The notes beneath the pieces were generated by a model. The model saw only the letters and a list, made by a program, of their open reading frames with translations. It made no database searches and was not told where the DNA came from. Source: Actinomycetes bacterium (GTDB lineage: Bacteria > Actinomycetota > Acidimicrobiia > Acidimicrobiales > RAAP-2). From it: a stretch of 38,732 nt of DNA. Of the stretch, positions 38,712-38,732 are shown one piece after another. Position 1 is the stretch's first letter. The number at the start of each line of letters is the position of its first letter. The stretch is from positions 1 to 38,732 of the forward strand of contig JAJYVS010000026.1 of NCBI GenBank assembly GCA_021791895.1, in the 5' to 3' direction. The translations under genes were made by a program, and so were the position numbers.

Positions 38712-38732
38712 AGGGCTTCGAGGAAGGCCAGG

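Overview
The window is GC-rich and densely packed with genes. Many genes start with GTG and overlap the previous stop codon as GTGA, ATGA or TGATG. Gene content and order point to an actinobacterium (Actinomycetota), plausibly of the Acidimicrobiia. The block rho - rpmE - prfA - prmC - tsaC - (glyA) - wecA-like - atpZ/atpI - atpBEFHAGDC, with murA nearby, matches from memory the order around the ATP synthase operon of Mycobacterium tuberculosis. A coenzyme F420-type protein, APS-reductase-based sulfate assimilation and a TreS-maltokinase pair fit the same group. The finer taxonomic placement is inference.

Layout. (1) Positions 1-2000, minus strand: a membrane protein, an ABC ATPase and a small unknown protein. 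(2) Positions 2000-8815: a divergent sulfate-assimilation locus. The minus arm is cysH, a siroheme sulfite/nitrite reductase and an FrhB-family iron-sulfur flavoprotein. The plus arm is cysD, cysN and a siroheme-synthase-type dehydrogenase/chelatase. Both arms start from one AT-rich region carrying an imperfect inverted repeat. (3) Positions 8821-10427: a DUF2269-like membrane protein and galT. galT is preceded by a possible leaderless 18-codon leader ORF. (4) Positions 10467-16973, minus strand: murA, meaB, treS, a maltokinase-like gene and a phosphofructokinase with the residue pair of pyrophosphate-dependent enzymes. murA is divergent from glpX across only 30 bp. (5) Positions 18032-25855, minus strand: a complete ATP synthase operon. 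Its delta subunit appears to carry a duplicated N-terminal domain. (6) Positions 26045-35345, minus strand: a wecA-type transferase, glyA, then after an inserted thiolase-like gene and a broken VOC gene, tsaC, prmC, prfA, rpmE and rho. (7) Positions 35670-38732: an acetoacetyl-CoA synthetase, then a decayed tetR gene cut by an IS110-family element that is itself truncated near the window end.

How the genes work together. CysDN makes APS, CysH reduces it to sulfite, and the siroheme reductase makes sulfide using siroheme whose synthesis involves the CysG-N/Met8-like enzyme. The FrhB-like protein is the likely electron donor. Together with the reductase it resembles a split version of the archaeal F420-dependent sulfite reductase Fsr, and this is the most interesting functional hypothesis here. 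PrmC modifies the release factor PrfA encoded next to it. TreS interconverts trehalose and maltose, but its partner kinase has lost recognisable active-site residues. Recurrent TANNNT boxes 6-7 nt before start codons suggest leaderless transcription, and in two cases lead into short ORFs overlapping the main gene.
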